Source of the DNA: Candidatus Ruthia sp. Plio_17_S18
GTDB taxonomy: Bacteria; Pseudomonadota; Gammaproteobacteria; PS1; Pseudothioglobaceae
DNA length: 64,000 bases
Assembly (NCBI GenBank): GCA_021730105.1
Contig: CP072538.1
Location: 372,001-436,000 of the forward strand
Direction of reading: 5' to 3'
Position numbers and translations under genes: made by a program. The notes below the pieces were generated by a model, which did not search any database, was not told the DNA's origin, and saw nothing but the letters and a program-made list of their open reading frames with translations. Position 1 is the first letter of the stretch. Every line of letters begins with the position of its first letter. Shown here piece after piece: positions 13,009-20,770 of the stretch.

Positions 13009-13488
13009 TTATAAGCGTTGTTTGAATAACGCATCTACTGATGCAGGTACAAAAATACTAATATCACCCCCTAGTACTAGAATTTCTCTTACCAAGGAAG
13101 AAGAGATATTGGCATACTGTTCAGCAGGTGTCATAAATAGAGTTTCAATGTTAGGATTGAGGTGTTTGTTCATGCCTGAAAGCTGAAATTCGTATTCAAA
13201 GTCACTAACAGCACGCAGTCCGCGCAAAATCACTTGTGCGTTTTGCTTATCTGCAAAGTCAACCAATAGCGTATTAAAGCTTAATACTTTAATATTGCTA
13301 ATATCTTTAAGTGCAGTATTGGTTGTGTTGATTCTATCGTCAATACTTAAAAAAGCTTTTTTTTTACTATTTTGAGTAATGCCAATAATAATTTCATCGA
13401 ATAATTTACTGGCGCGTTTAATTAAGTCAATATGACCATTGGTAATTGGATCAAACGAGCCTGGGTAAATTGCGATTTTTTTCATCAT
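13009..13488 (-). CDS. coaD: Phosphopantetheine adenylyltransferase
   Basis: Transfers AMP from ATP to 4'-phosphopantetheine to make dephospho-CoA, the fourth step of CoA synthesis. 159 residues, the normal length. The nucleotidyltransferase motif (T/H)xGH is seen as NGHIDLI in YPGSFDPITNGHIDL, and the ISSSLVREI motif near residue 130 is the second ATP-binding signature. Two ATG codons in tandem (13488 and 13485) could serve as start; family alignment favours the second (MKKIAIYPG). It follows rsmD by 20 nt; the rsmD-coaD order is common in bacteria. Confidence 0.97.
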   Translation of the reverse strand: MMKKIAIYPGSFDPITNGHIDLIKRASKLFDEIIIGITQNSKKKAFLSIDDRINTTNTALKDISNIKVLSFNTLLVDFADKQNAQVILRGLRAVSDFEYEFQLSGMNKHLNPNIETLFMTPAEQYANISSSLVREILVLGGDISIFVPASVDALFKQRL

Positions 13489-13508
13489 AAGGTGATTTAG
13501 TTAAGGTT

Positions 13509-14138
13509 TTATAATAGAGTTATTACGCAATAATGTACTTGCCCTGTATGTTTTTGTTTATTAATTTGAATGTTTGTTGACAACCATTCAGTTGTTTCAT
13601 TTTTTAAAATTTTAAATTCAGATTCTATATAGATTTTTGTATTTGAAGTCAAAAAATTACCTTTTGAAAGTGCTTTTAAAGTTTTTGGTAGGTAATTTTT
13701 ATTAAAAGGTGGGTCTAAAAAAACAAAATCAAAAATTTGTGTGCTTTTTTCAGACAAGAAGTTTAACGCATCTTGATTAAAAATACTCATTTTGTTTGTT
13801 TTTAATAGCGTTTTATTTTTTTTTAAACTTTGATAGGCGTTGAAGTCTTTTTCAATACTAACAACTTGTTTAGCACCATTAGATAGTGCTTCAAAACTTA
13901 GACTTCCACTGCCAGTAAACAAATCTAGGTAGGTTTTGTTGTGTGATTCAAATTGAATCCAATTAAATAAGGTTTCTCGGATTTTGCCTGATGTAGGTCT
14001 TAAACTAGGCGCATCAGGAAAGTTAAATTTTCTGCCCCGATATTCACCTGACACGATTTGGAAAGAATTATTGATGATAAGCGTTAAAAGAGTATTGAAG
14101 CTCTTTTTTGGCTTCAACAGAGTCGCCCCAGCCATCAA
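13509..14138 (-). CDS. rsmD: 16S rRNA (guanine(966)-N(2))-methyltransferase RsmD
   Basis: SAM-dependent methyltransferase for G966 of 16S rRNA. Family hallmarks are [28 protein letters not shown], the SAM motif [18 protein letters not shown] and the catalytic DPPF in [13 protein letters not shown]. The start is uncertain. Family homology begins at about QIVSGEYRG, but no ATG lies there: the nearest are ATGs at 14138/14135 inside ppa (a 71-nt overlap in another frame), or a GTG at 14054 that would begin at VSGEYRG. I give the longest frame. The body of the protein is intact and complete at the 3' end. Next gene is coaD, 20 nt on. Confidence 0.9.
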   Translation of the reverse strand: MMAGATLLKPKKSFNTLLTLIINNSFQIVSGEYRGRKFNFPDAPSLRPTSGKIRETLFNWIQFESHNKTYLDLFTGSGSLSFEALSNGAKQVVSIEKDFNAYQSLKKNKTLLKTNKMSIFNQDALNFLSEKSTQIFDFVFLDPPFNKNYLPKTLKALSKGNFLTSNTKIYIESEFKILKNETTEWLSTNIQINKQKHTGQVHYCVITLL

Positions 14139-14598
14139 TTTTCACCCACTTGCCTTCTTCAAGGTCTTTATAGTAAGTAAAAAAGTGTTCGATTTGATTT
14201 TTAATGGTAACACCAACATCATCAATACATTTGATGTCATGATAAAATTTACATAATTTATCAATAGGCACGGCTAAAATTTTTGAATCTTTTCCAGCTT
14301 CATCAGTCATGCGTAAAACACCAATTGGGCGTACTGTAATAACACTATCATGGATTAGTGGATAAGGGGTAATCACCAAGACATCGGCTGGGTCACCGTC
14401 ATCTGCTAATGTTTCTGGCACAAAACCGTAATTGCAAGGGTAGAACATAGGTGTTGAAATAAAGCGATCTACAAACATTGCTCCTGTTTCCTTGTCAATC
14501 TCATATTTAATGGGTGATGAATTTGCTGGGATTTCAATAATAACGTTAATTTCATCAGGAATATTGCCTGCTGAGACCGGTTTTAAACTATTTTGCAT
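14068..14598 (-). CDS. ppa: Inorganic pyrophosphatase
   Basis: Soluble family I pyrophosphatase, which hydrolyses PPi and pulls biosynthetic reactions forward. 176 residues, normal for bacterial hexameric Ppa. The signature [10 protein letters not shown] carries the metal-binding aspartates, and [19 protein letters not shown] and [13 protein letters not shown] are conserved. It overlaps the end of rnd by 16 nt and the possible upstream start of rsmD, so rnd-ppa-rsmD-coaD look like one transcription unit. Confidence 0.98.
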   Translation of the reverse strand: MQNSLKPVSAGNIPDEINVIIEIPANSSPIKYEIDKETGAMFVDRFISTPMFYPCNYGFVPETLADDGDPADVLVITPYPLIHDSVITVRPIGVLRMTDEAGKDSKILAVPIDKLCKFYHDIKCIDDVGVTIKNQIEHFFTYYKDLEEGKWVKIDGWGDSVEAKKELQYSFNAYHQ

Positions 14599-15626
14599 TT
14601 TTCTAATTCCTCTTTTAAAAGATTAAAGCGCCAACCTGTTAAGAAAATAACTGAGTGGTCACCACGAATAAAACTCAATAATGATTTGCTGTTGGCAATA
14701 ATTTTATCGTCTAGATTATACTGATTTGCTATATTTTGTATCAGTTTTTGTAATTCATTTTTCTTTGCTTTTTCGGTTTTTGTTGGTAATGTATGCTTAT
14801 TCACAATAATTTCAGCATCATGCAGTTGTTCATTGTTCACTAAAAATTCATTAAATGTAGTTTTTATACCAGAGGGCAGTGATTCTTTTTTGAGAGCATA
14901 GTTGATTAATTTATCATCACTTATTATCCATTTTCTAGGTGTGTTCTTATGAATCGCTTGATGTTCTCTAAACATGGCTAATTGTGCTACAAAACGATGT
15001 GTGTTTTTAGCTAAGCGTGAAAATCCTTTGACGTTTTTCCATGCGTTTTTGATATCAGGATTATAAAGTTTAATGTCTAATAATAATTGACCCTCTTGTT
15101 CAATCCAGTGTGATTTATGCTCAGTTTTTAATTGGCTTTTAAGTCGGTAGAAATTTTTAAGTAAATATCGTACATCATCTAATGCATACTCAAGTGCCTC
15201 ATCTGGTAATGGACGTGTGGTCCAGTCTAGGCGGGTATAAGCTTTTTCTAAATAGACATTTTGCAATATTTGAGTCAGTGTTTGATAAGAAATTTGCATA
15301 GGATGACCAATTAAACTAGCTGCAATTTGAGTGTCAAACAAACGTTTAGGGAGTTGTTTAGACAAATAGTATATAGCCTCAATATCTTGGCGTGCTGAGT
15401 GCACAATCCACAAGCAATCTTTTTGATAAAGTTTTTCAAACAGTGGGTTTAAATCTTCAATTGCTAAGATATCGATACAATCAGTTGCACTTTTAGTGGA
15501 TATTTGTACCAAACACAGTACTGGATAGTAAGTATTAACACGCTTAAATTCGGTATCAATGGCTAGTTCAGTTTCGTGTTTTATTAAATCTAGAAACTGA
15601 CTTAGTTGTGTTTGTGTTTGAATCAT
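14583..15626 (-). CDS. rnd: Ribonuclease D
   Basis: 3'-5' exoribonuclease of the DEDDy family that trims tRNA 3' ends. Exo motif I is [11 protein letters not shown], motif II is in [16 protein letters not shown], and motif III with Tyr/Asp is in [15 protein letters not shown]. The HRDC domains follow (from about residue 200). At 347 residues it is close to E. coli RNase D (375). It is the first visible gene of the minus-strand rnd-ppa-rsmD-coaD run, and its start borders the fossil mannitol region. Confidence 0.95.
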   Translation of the reverse strand: MIQTQTQLSQFLDLIKHETELAIDTEFKRVNTYYPVLCLVQISTKSATDCIDILAIEDLNPLFEKLYQKDCLWIVHSARQDIEAIYYLSKQLPKRLFDTQIAASLIGHPMQISYQTLTQILQNVYLEKAYTRLDWTTRPLPDEALEYALDDVRYLLKNFYRLKSQLKTEHKSHWIEQEGQLLLDIKLYNPDIKNAWKNVKGFSRLAKNTHRFVAQLAMFREHQAIHKNTPRKWIISDDKLINYALKKESLPSGIKTTFNEFLVNNEQLHDAEIIVNKHTLPTKTEKAKKNELQKLIQNIANQYNLDDKIIANSKSLLSFIRGDHSVIFLTGWRFNLLKEELEKCKIV

Positions 15627-15779
15627 TTGTCGTATTTTATACTGACCAAGTTACTTACTAGCCAAGTTATAAATTGGTTTTTTATGTGATTAATCTTAGA
15701 CTATAATTTTTTTAACTGTATTAAAAAATGCTATATGGAATAATGGTTTTACTAATATTTCAAAGTCTTTGATGCAAAT

Positions 15780-16681
15780 AGATATCATAATACTGTAATA
15801 ATGTATCGTGCTGATTTGGTTAAAGCAGCTGGCATGAGAATACCTGAAAACCCTACTTGGGATGATGTCATTAAAGTCATCCCTAAAATCCATGATCCTG
15901 AGAATGGTGTTTATGGTATTTGTTTGCGTGGCAAACCAGAATGGGGCGATAATATGGCATTCATTACGACGATGGCAAATAGTTATGGCGCTCAATGGTT
16001 TGATATGGAATGAGAGCTTCAACTTGAGTCAAAAGAATGGAAAGATGCAGTTACTCAATATGTTGATTTGTTGAATAAATATGGACCTACAGGGTCGTCT
16101 GCTAATAGTTTCAATGAAATTTTAGAGTTATTTAACGAAGGCAAATGTGGCATTTGGATTGGTGTAACCATTGCTGCGTCGTTTATTACTAACCCTTATC
16201 AAAGTAAGGTTGCAGATAAAGTGGCTTTTGCACAATCGCCAACTAAGAAAACGGCCAAAGGTGCCAACTGGTTATGGGCATGAGTTTTAGCAGTGCCTGA
16301 GTCTTCTAAAAAATCAGCAGCAGCATTACAGTTTATTGAGTGGGCAACGTCAAAGAATTATATCAACTTGGTTGGGAATAAATTAGGCTAGGGTAAAGTG
16401 TCAACAGGTACGCGCAGTTCAACTTATCAAAATAAGAATTTTTTGGCAGCTGCTAAGTTTGCTGATGCAGAACTAAAAGTGCAAAGCAAGATGATAGCAC
16501 ATTTAATCAATCACCTTATACAGGTGTACAGTTTGCAGCTATTCCAGAGTTTTAGTCAATCGGTGTGATTGTTGGTCAACAAATGAGTGCTGAATTGGCA
16601 GGTAAGATTTCTATTGACAAAGCACTTGGTTCTTCTCAAGCTGCTGCACGCATAATGGGAAGAGCGGGTTATTATAAGTAA
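15780..16681 (+). pseudogene. mtlE: Polyol ABC transporter substrate-binding protein, MtlE/SmoE type, decayed
   Basis: Relic of a family 1 periplasmic solute-binding protein of the mannitol/sorbitol ABC transporters (MtlE of Pseudomonas, SmoE of Rhodobacter). Readable pieces in order: MYRADLVKAAGMRIPENPTW, GVYGICLRGKPEWGDNMAF, a TGA at 16011, then NKYGPTGSSANSFNE and GIWIGVTIAASF, a TGA at 16281, PESSKKSAAALQFIEWATS, a TAG near 16390, a frameshift near 16490, and the C-terminal QMSAELAGKISIDKALG to RAGYYK at 16681. The N-terminal third (signal peptide and lobe 1) is missing. With at least four lesions it cannot make a working protein. First gene of the fossil operon. Confidence 0.85.
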
Positions 16682-16717
16682 TTAAGCCGCACTCCCACCC
16701 ATATTATGAGTAATTTT

Positions 16718-16763
16718 TACCAATGAGTGTTCGAGCAACATGCAAGCCTCATTGGTATTTTTT
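16718..16763 (+). terminator. Hairpin attenuator/terminator between mtlE and mtlF relics
   Basis: A perfect 10-bp stem (TACCAATGAG 16718-16727 with CTCATTGGTA 16748-16757) and 20-nt loop are followed by six T. Such hairpins are common after binding-protein genes of ABC operons, where they lower expression of the permease genes. It has stayed intact while both flanking genes decayed. Confidence 0.8.
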
Positions 16764-16780
16764 AATGTAGGAGATTTTTA

Positions 16781-17260
16781 ATGCCTTTAATGACACAGCC
16801 AAATCGCTGGATGCCTAGACTACTTTTAACACCAGCAGTAGCAACCTTATTACTGTGGATGATAGTTCCATTAGTAATGACGTTGTATTTTTCATTCATT
16901 CGCTACAATTTTATGCAGTCAGATATATCAGGGTTTGCAGGCTTGTCTAACTATGAATATTTTATTACCAATCCTGCCTTTATAGATGCAATATCAAACA
17001 TGCTTTTACTACTTGGGCAGTGTCGTTGTTATTACCATTGTGTTCGGCCTTGACATTGCACACTATTGATTAACGATCCATTTCCAGGCCGTCCATTAGT
17101 GCGCATGTTAATGATTTCACCATTTTTTGTCATGCATACAGTCAATGCTTTGTTATGGAAACATATGATGATGAACCCAATTGAGGTATTGGCACAATTT
17201 TGGCAATGGATGAGACTTACGCCTATCAATTGGTTAACTGATATACCTTACCGGTTTAAT
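16781..17260 (+). pseudogene. mtlF: Polyol ABC transporter permease, MtlF/SmoF type, truncated and frameshifted
   Basis: Relic of a MalF-like inner-membrane permease. The start is well preserved: AGGAG 8 nt before ATG at 16781, then WMPRLLLTPAVATLLLWMIV, a transmembrane segment. GFAGLSNYEYFITNPAF is followed by a frameshift around 17015-17050, after which the frame NDPFPGRPLVRMLMISPFFV and LLWKHMMMNPIEVLAQFWQW continues to TDIP near 17250. The remaining half of the protein, including the EAA loop, is absent, and the sequence runs directly into mtlD. The second permease (mtlG) and ATPase (mtlK) are also absent, which implies one large deletion. Confidence 0.83.
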
Positions 17261-18274
17261 TGAGGTGGTTATCAAGCCAAGCACACGAATCATCTCATTC
17301 ACAGTAACAGAAGCGGGTTATTATTTTGACCAAAACGACCAATTAGATTTAGGTTTTTCAGAGCTTCGAGGTGATGGCGACCCAATCACTTTGTTAAATT
17401 GTGATAATTTGAGCCATAATAGCAGTCGATTTTTGTCTGGATTTTTGCAGTTTTTACCTCAACAAGGCAGTCAAGAATTGCTTGATTGGGTGAAGCAAAA
17501 AACCTCATCTCCAAATGGCATGGTTGATCGAATTACGCCATGACCAACAAAATAAGTTGAGCAGCGAGTGCTTGAAGCAACGGGTCGTGTTGATAAGGTC
17601 TCAGTTATGAGAGAGGCATTTATTCAATGTGCGGTAGAGGATGATTTTATTAATGGTCGTCCAGCATAGGAGATGGTTGGTGTTGAATTAGTAGAGGATG
17701 TTGAGCCTTATGAAGAGCCAAAAATACTCTACTAAATGGCAGTCATTGTTGTTTTGCATGGGCAGGTGTTTTAAAAGGATTTAATTATATTCATGAAGAT
17801 GTGAGAGATAGTGAAATTTGGCAAATGGCCTATGATTATATGACTAATGATGTTATTCCTTGTCTTGAAATCAAATCAAATTCTACCCTTATCAATTTGA
17901 ATACCTATAGAGATATACTGTGTTAGATAGACTTAGTAATATTTATATACAAGACACTAATCAAAGAGTTGCAATGGATGGATTTTCTAAAATTAAAGGG
18001 TTTATTTTGCTGATACTGGAAGAGGCGCTAAATAATGAACGTAGTATTGATGATACTTCAGTGTTATTAGCCTTTGTGTCTTCTTGCTTTTTAAAAACGC
18101 CAACAGCGCAATGAGATTGGATTTATCTACGAAGATCAAAGCGTGGATTTCATTGTTATTGAAAAAATTTGCTTGGCTGAAAACGTTGTTCTTGCCTATG
18201 GCTCTTGCATTTTGTTATTTGGTAAATTAGCAGGTGATGTGCGTCTTATAAACTCGTTGCGTCAAGCTTTATAA
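17255..18274 (+). pseudogene. mtlD: Mannitol 2-dehydrogenase (MtlD/MtlK family), decayed
   Basis: Relic of the long-chain mannitol dehydrogenase that oxidises mannitol to fructose. Readable pieces: [71 protein letters not shown]-stop-EMVGVELVEDV, then after frameshifts [27 protein letters not shown] and a C-terminal stretch to RLINSLRQAL at 18274. About the first 100 residues, including most of the NAD-binding fold, are missing at the junction with mtlF. There are at least two in-frame stops (17541, 17667) and three frame changes. The enzyme cannot be functional. Confidence 0.87.
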
Positions 18275-18381
18275 AAAAGTGAACAAATTTTGTATAAATT
18301 CTCATTAATCAACTAATCAATGCCTTTCTTGTTGGAAAATATTTTGTTGACGTTAATATCTTGATGTATTAGACTGATATT

Positions 18382-18725
18382 ATGCCAATGTCTAAAATAA
18401 AATTAGTACGCAATTCAAAGATGAAGCACAGATTTCAACGCAATCCCAATCTTGGTTATGAACCTGAAGGCTCTTTTGGCTATGTGCGCTATTTAGAGCA
18501 TGGTGTGCCAAGCCCTTTAATGCGTTGGCATTATCATGAAGAGTATGAGTTGCATTACATTGTTAACACTTGTGGCAAAGTATTTGTGGGTGATTATATT
18601 GATCGTTTTAAGCCAGGTAATTTAATCTTGACAGGGCCGAGATTACCACATAATTGGCTTTCAACTGATATGCCAAAAGAGGGCGTTAAAATTCGTGATA
18701 GAGTGATACAGTTTTCTGATGAGAC
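18382..18725 (+). pseudogene. mtlR: AraC-family activator (MtlR type), N-terminal half only
   Basis: The open stretch encodes the N-terminal cupin sensor domain of an AraC-type regulator: GYVRYLEHGVPSPLMRWHYH, EEYELHYIVNTCGKVFVGDY and PGNLILTGPRLPHNWLS. In Pseudomonas MtlR has this architecture and activates mtlEFGKDYZ. At about 18725, within IQFSDETFL, homology ends and fructokinase sequence begins in another frame. The whole DNA-binding domain (about 180 residues) is therefore gone. Linking it to mannitol rests on its position in the operon. Confidence 0.78.
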
Positions 18726-18730
18726 TTTTC

Positions 18731-19207
18731 TTGGAGGCAAAAGCAGGGAGCTCGCCTTTTAATGTTGCTATAGGTTTGTCGAGGCTTGATAGGCGAAGTG
18801 CTCTTTTAACAGGCATTTCAAATGATTTTTTAGAAGAGCGCCTGATGGCAGTACTTGCTAAGGAGCGAGTGTTGGCCGAATTTATACAAAGAAAAAATGC
18901 GCCCACTACGACGGCATTGGTTCAGTTAGATGATAAAGGGTTTCCTGTTTATAGTTTTTATGGCTTAGGTGCTGCGGATAGGTTGTTAACTACTAGTGAT
19001 GTTGATATTGTCTTAAATGAAAAGACAGTTCTGCATCTTGGCTCCTACTCTATTGTGGTTCAACCCACAGCAGATGCGTTGTTTTCATTAGTGAAGAAAT
19101 ATACTCAGCGTTGTTTAATCTCTCTAGATCCTAATATCCGCCCAATAATTGAACCTAATATGGATATATTGGAGAAAGCGACTCAACCTACTCATTCCAT
19201 TGATTGA
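18731..19207 (+). pseudogene. mtlZ: Fructokinase (MtlZ type, PfkB family), truncated at both ends
   Basis: PfkB-family sugar kinase relic that would phosphorylate the fructose made by mannitol dehydrogenase. Conserved pieces are AGSSPFNVAIGLSRLDRRSA, LLTGISNDFLEERLMA, NAPTTTALVQLDDKGFPVY, SFYGLGAADRLL and LISLDPNIRPIIEPN. Roughly the first 30 residues are lost at the mtlR junction. It stops at 19207 after about 160 of roughly 310 residues, so the C-terminal half with the catalytic Asp and ATP site is absent. Confidence 0.84.
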
Positions 19208-19250
19208 CTTAAGTTGTCTTAAATTTATTAGTGTTATTGTAAAGGAGTTT

Positions 19251-19316
19251 ATTTATTGAGTTATACCACATTGGAATGTAAGGAGAGAGTGTGACACGGT
19301 CTATAACTCAATAAAT
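19251..19316. repeat. Perfect 15-bp inverted repeat with 36-bp spacer
   Basis: ATTTATTGAGTTATA (19251-19265) is repeated inverted as TATAACTCAATAAAT (19302-19316). It lies just after the truncated mtlZ, where the operon now ends. It could be a structured 3' end of the old transcript or the ends of a tiny element. No T run follows on either strand, and no target-site duplication is evident. Confidence 0.7.
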
Positions 19317-19335
19317 ATCAAATATTTTTTTAAAG

Positions 19336-19377
19336 CAAAGTCTTGAAGCAAACTTATGGGTTAATTTCAAGACTTTG
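19336..19377. repeat. Perfect 12-bp inverted repeat downstream of the porin gene
   Basis: CAAAGTCTTGAA (19336-19347) pairs with TTCAAGACTTTG (19366-19377) across an 18-nt loop. It lies about 70 nt beyond the porin stop codon on the minus strand and could stabilise or end the porin mRNA, but no clean T tract follows on either strand. Confidence 0.6.
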
Positions 19378-19446
19378 AAACTATTTTATAAAGGATTGCC
19401 ATGTTACTAACATGCATTTTCTTTTAACAAGATTGCTACAGTTTTG

Positions 19447-20361
19447 TTAAAAACTATAAGAAACTTTTAGCGTATTAGTAGTCACTGACGATGCGTCTTT
19501 TAACTTATTGCTTTCAAGAGAGATTTTTACACCCTCTGTTGGCATAATACTATAAGTAATACCTGTTTGTTTTTTATTGCCTGTTGCTGCATTTTCCTTG
19601 CTATAAGCTAAGGTTATTGAAGCATCTGTTGCCATGATTTGGTGTGCATAACTTGCTTCAATATGTGAAGCAGATTTTTTAACGCTAGTATCTTTGTTAG
19701 TTTTAACGTTTTCATAAACAACACTCAAGCCATTACTTACCTTGTAATCCAAGCGAATGGCTTTTGAGGCGCCAGCATCTTTTGTGCCGTCACTAGAAGC
19801 ACCATCAAAATAGTAAGCGCCTGCATTGAATGCCCCGTTAGTATAATTAGCTGATATGCCTTTACTTTTTCCTTGGTCTTTTTCGTTGGTATAAACTGAA
19901 ACTTTAATATCACCCAATGTTTTGGATAATATAAGTCCATTTCTATTGCCTTTATCAGAGTCAATATCTTTGGTTAAAGGGTTTGTTACCATGCCTGTGG
20001 CATAAGAACCAAAAGGCGTGCCAATTTTGCCGATTGAGGCATCAAAGTTTGTATTATGGTAATTAATCGCTGCAGCATCTAAAATTATGTCATCTTCTGT
20101 CGCTTTATCATCCCCACCTTTTCTTTGAATTGTAAAAAAGCCATCGAATTGTTCATTAACTGCGTGTGAAATGTGAAGTTTGATATCGCCTGGGGCGGTG
20201 CCTACTCCTTTTGATGCGTGTTTAACCTGAACCACACCACCAATTTTTGTCGCTGCTCTGGCTGCTTCTAATGCAGTAACACGCTCTCTTAGAGTCTCTG
20301 CAAATGCTTGTGATGTGCCTATAAGTAATAAGCTTAGTGTTATAATTTCAATTTTTTTCAT
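19447..20361 (-). CDS. Outer-membrane porin (LbtU-like beta-barrel)
   Basis: Signal peptide MKKIEIITLSLLLIGTSQAF-AE, a short LRERVTALEAARAA coiled stretch, then a barrel of alternating strands ending in the C-terminal KVSYSF; a final Phe is the usual outer-membrane insertion signal. About 304 residues. Closest in style to the LbtU-type porins common in marine gammaproteobacteria; the substrate is unknown. The start is the ATG at 20361, because it gives a proper signal peptide and has a strong GGGGGG ribosome site 7 nt before it; an upstream ATG at 20376 in the same frame would add five residues. It is intact, beside a fully decayed operon. Confidence 0.82.
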   Translation of the reverse strand: MKKIEIITLSLLLIGTSQAFAETLRERVTALEAARAATKIGGVVQVKHASKGVGTAPGDIKLHISHAVNEQFDGFFTIQRKGGDDKATEDDIILDAAAINYHNTNFDASIGKIGTPFGSYATGMVTNPLTKDIDSDKGNRNGLILSKTLGDIKVSVYTNEKDQGKSKGISANYTNGAFNAGAYYFDGASSDGTKDAGASKAIRLDYKVSNGLSVVYENVKTNKDTSVKKSASHIEASYAHQIMATDASITLAYSKENAATGNKKQTGITYSIMPTEGVKISLESNKLKDASSVTTNTLKVSYSF

Positions 20362-20428
20362 TATTATACCCCCCATATTTATTAGAAAATTAGTTTTTAT
20401 TGAGTGAAAGATTAACCAGCAAAACTAA

Positions 20429-20511
20429 TGGTACTATGTTATCTCAAAGTTTTATATAAAGTAATATGATATTGTTAAAAAGCGATACTACTTTGCTATG
20501 GCATAGTACCA
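20429..20511. promoter_or_regulatory. Inverted repeat flanking the predicted porin promoter
   Basis: The 409-bp gap between porin and ntrY holds a likely porin promoter on the minus strand: TTAACA (20478-20473), 16-nt spacer, TATAAA (20456-20451). It is bracketed by a perfect 10-bp inverted repeat, TGGTACTATG (20429-20438) and CATAGTACCA (20502-20511). The right arm overlaps a smaller palindrome, CTATGGCATAG. This could be a pair of operator half-sites. The rest of the gap (20512-20770) is AT-rich, with no gene that I can see, and must also contain the ntrY promoter. Confidence 0.45.
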
Positions 20512-20770
20512 ACACTAGAAAAAATTAATTCTTAATACCTTATGACCTTTTTGACTATTGCTAAAAGATAACTTACATGCGTATGATACATGTTTTACAT
20601 AAAAATAGAATAAATATTATTTATTTAGAATAAAGTAATTTTTCATTATAAATACAATCCTAGCAGCGACTTGAAAAACTTAAGTACAAAGATAATAAGC
20701 TACGTTATTTGGGTTATCTTTTAATGAAAAATTTGTGTAGTTGTATGCGATAATTACTCAAAAAGTATGA

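Noticed and set aside
18719-19207. An intact 162-residue sugar kinase starting at 18719
   Set aside because: The frame opens inside mtlR sequence and the kinase lacks both its first 30 or so residues and its catalytic half; the ATG is chance.
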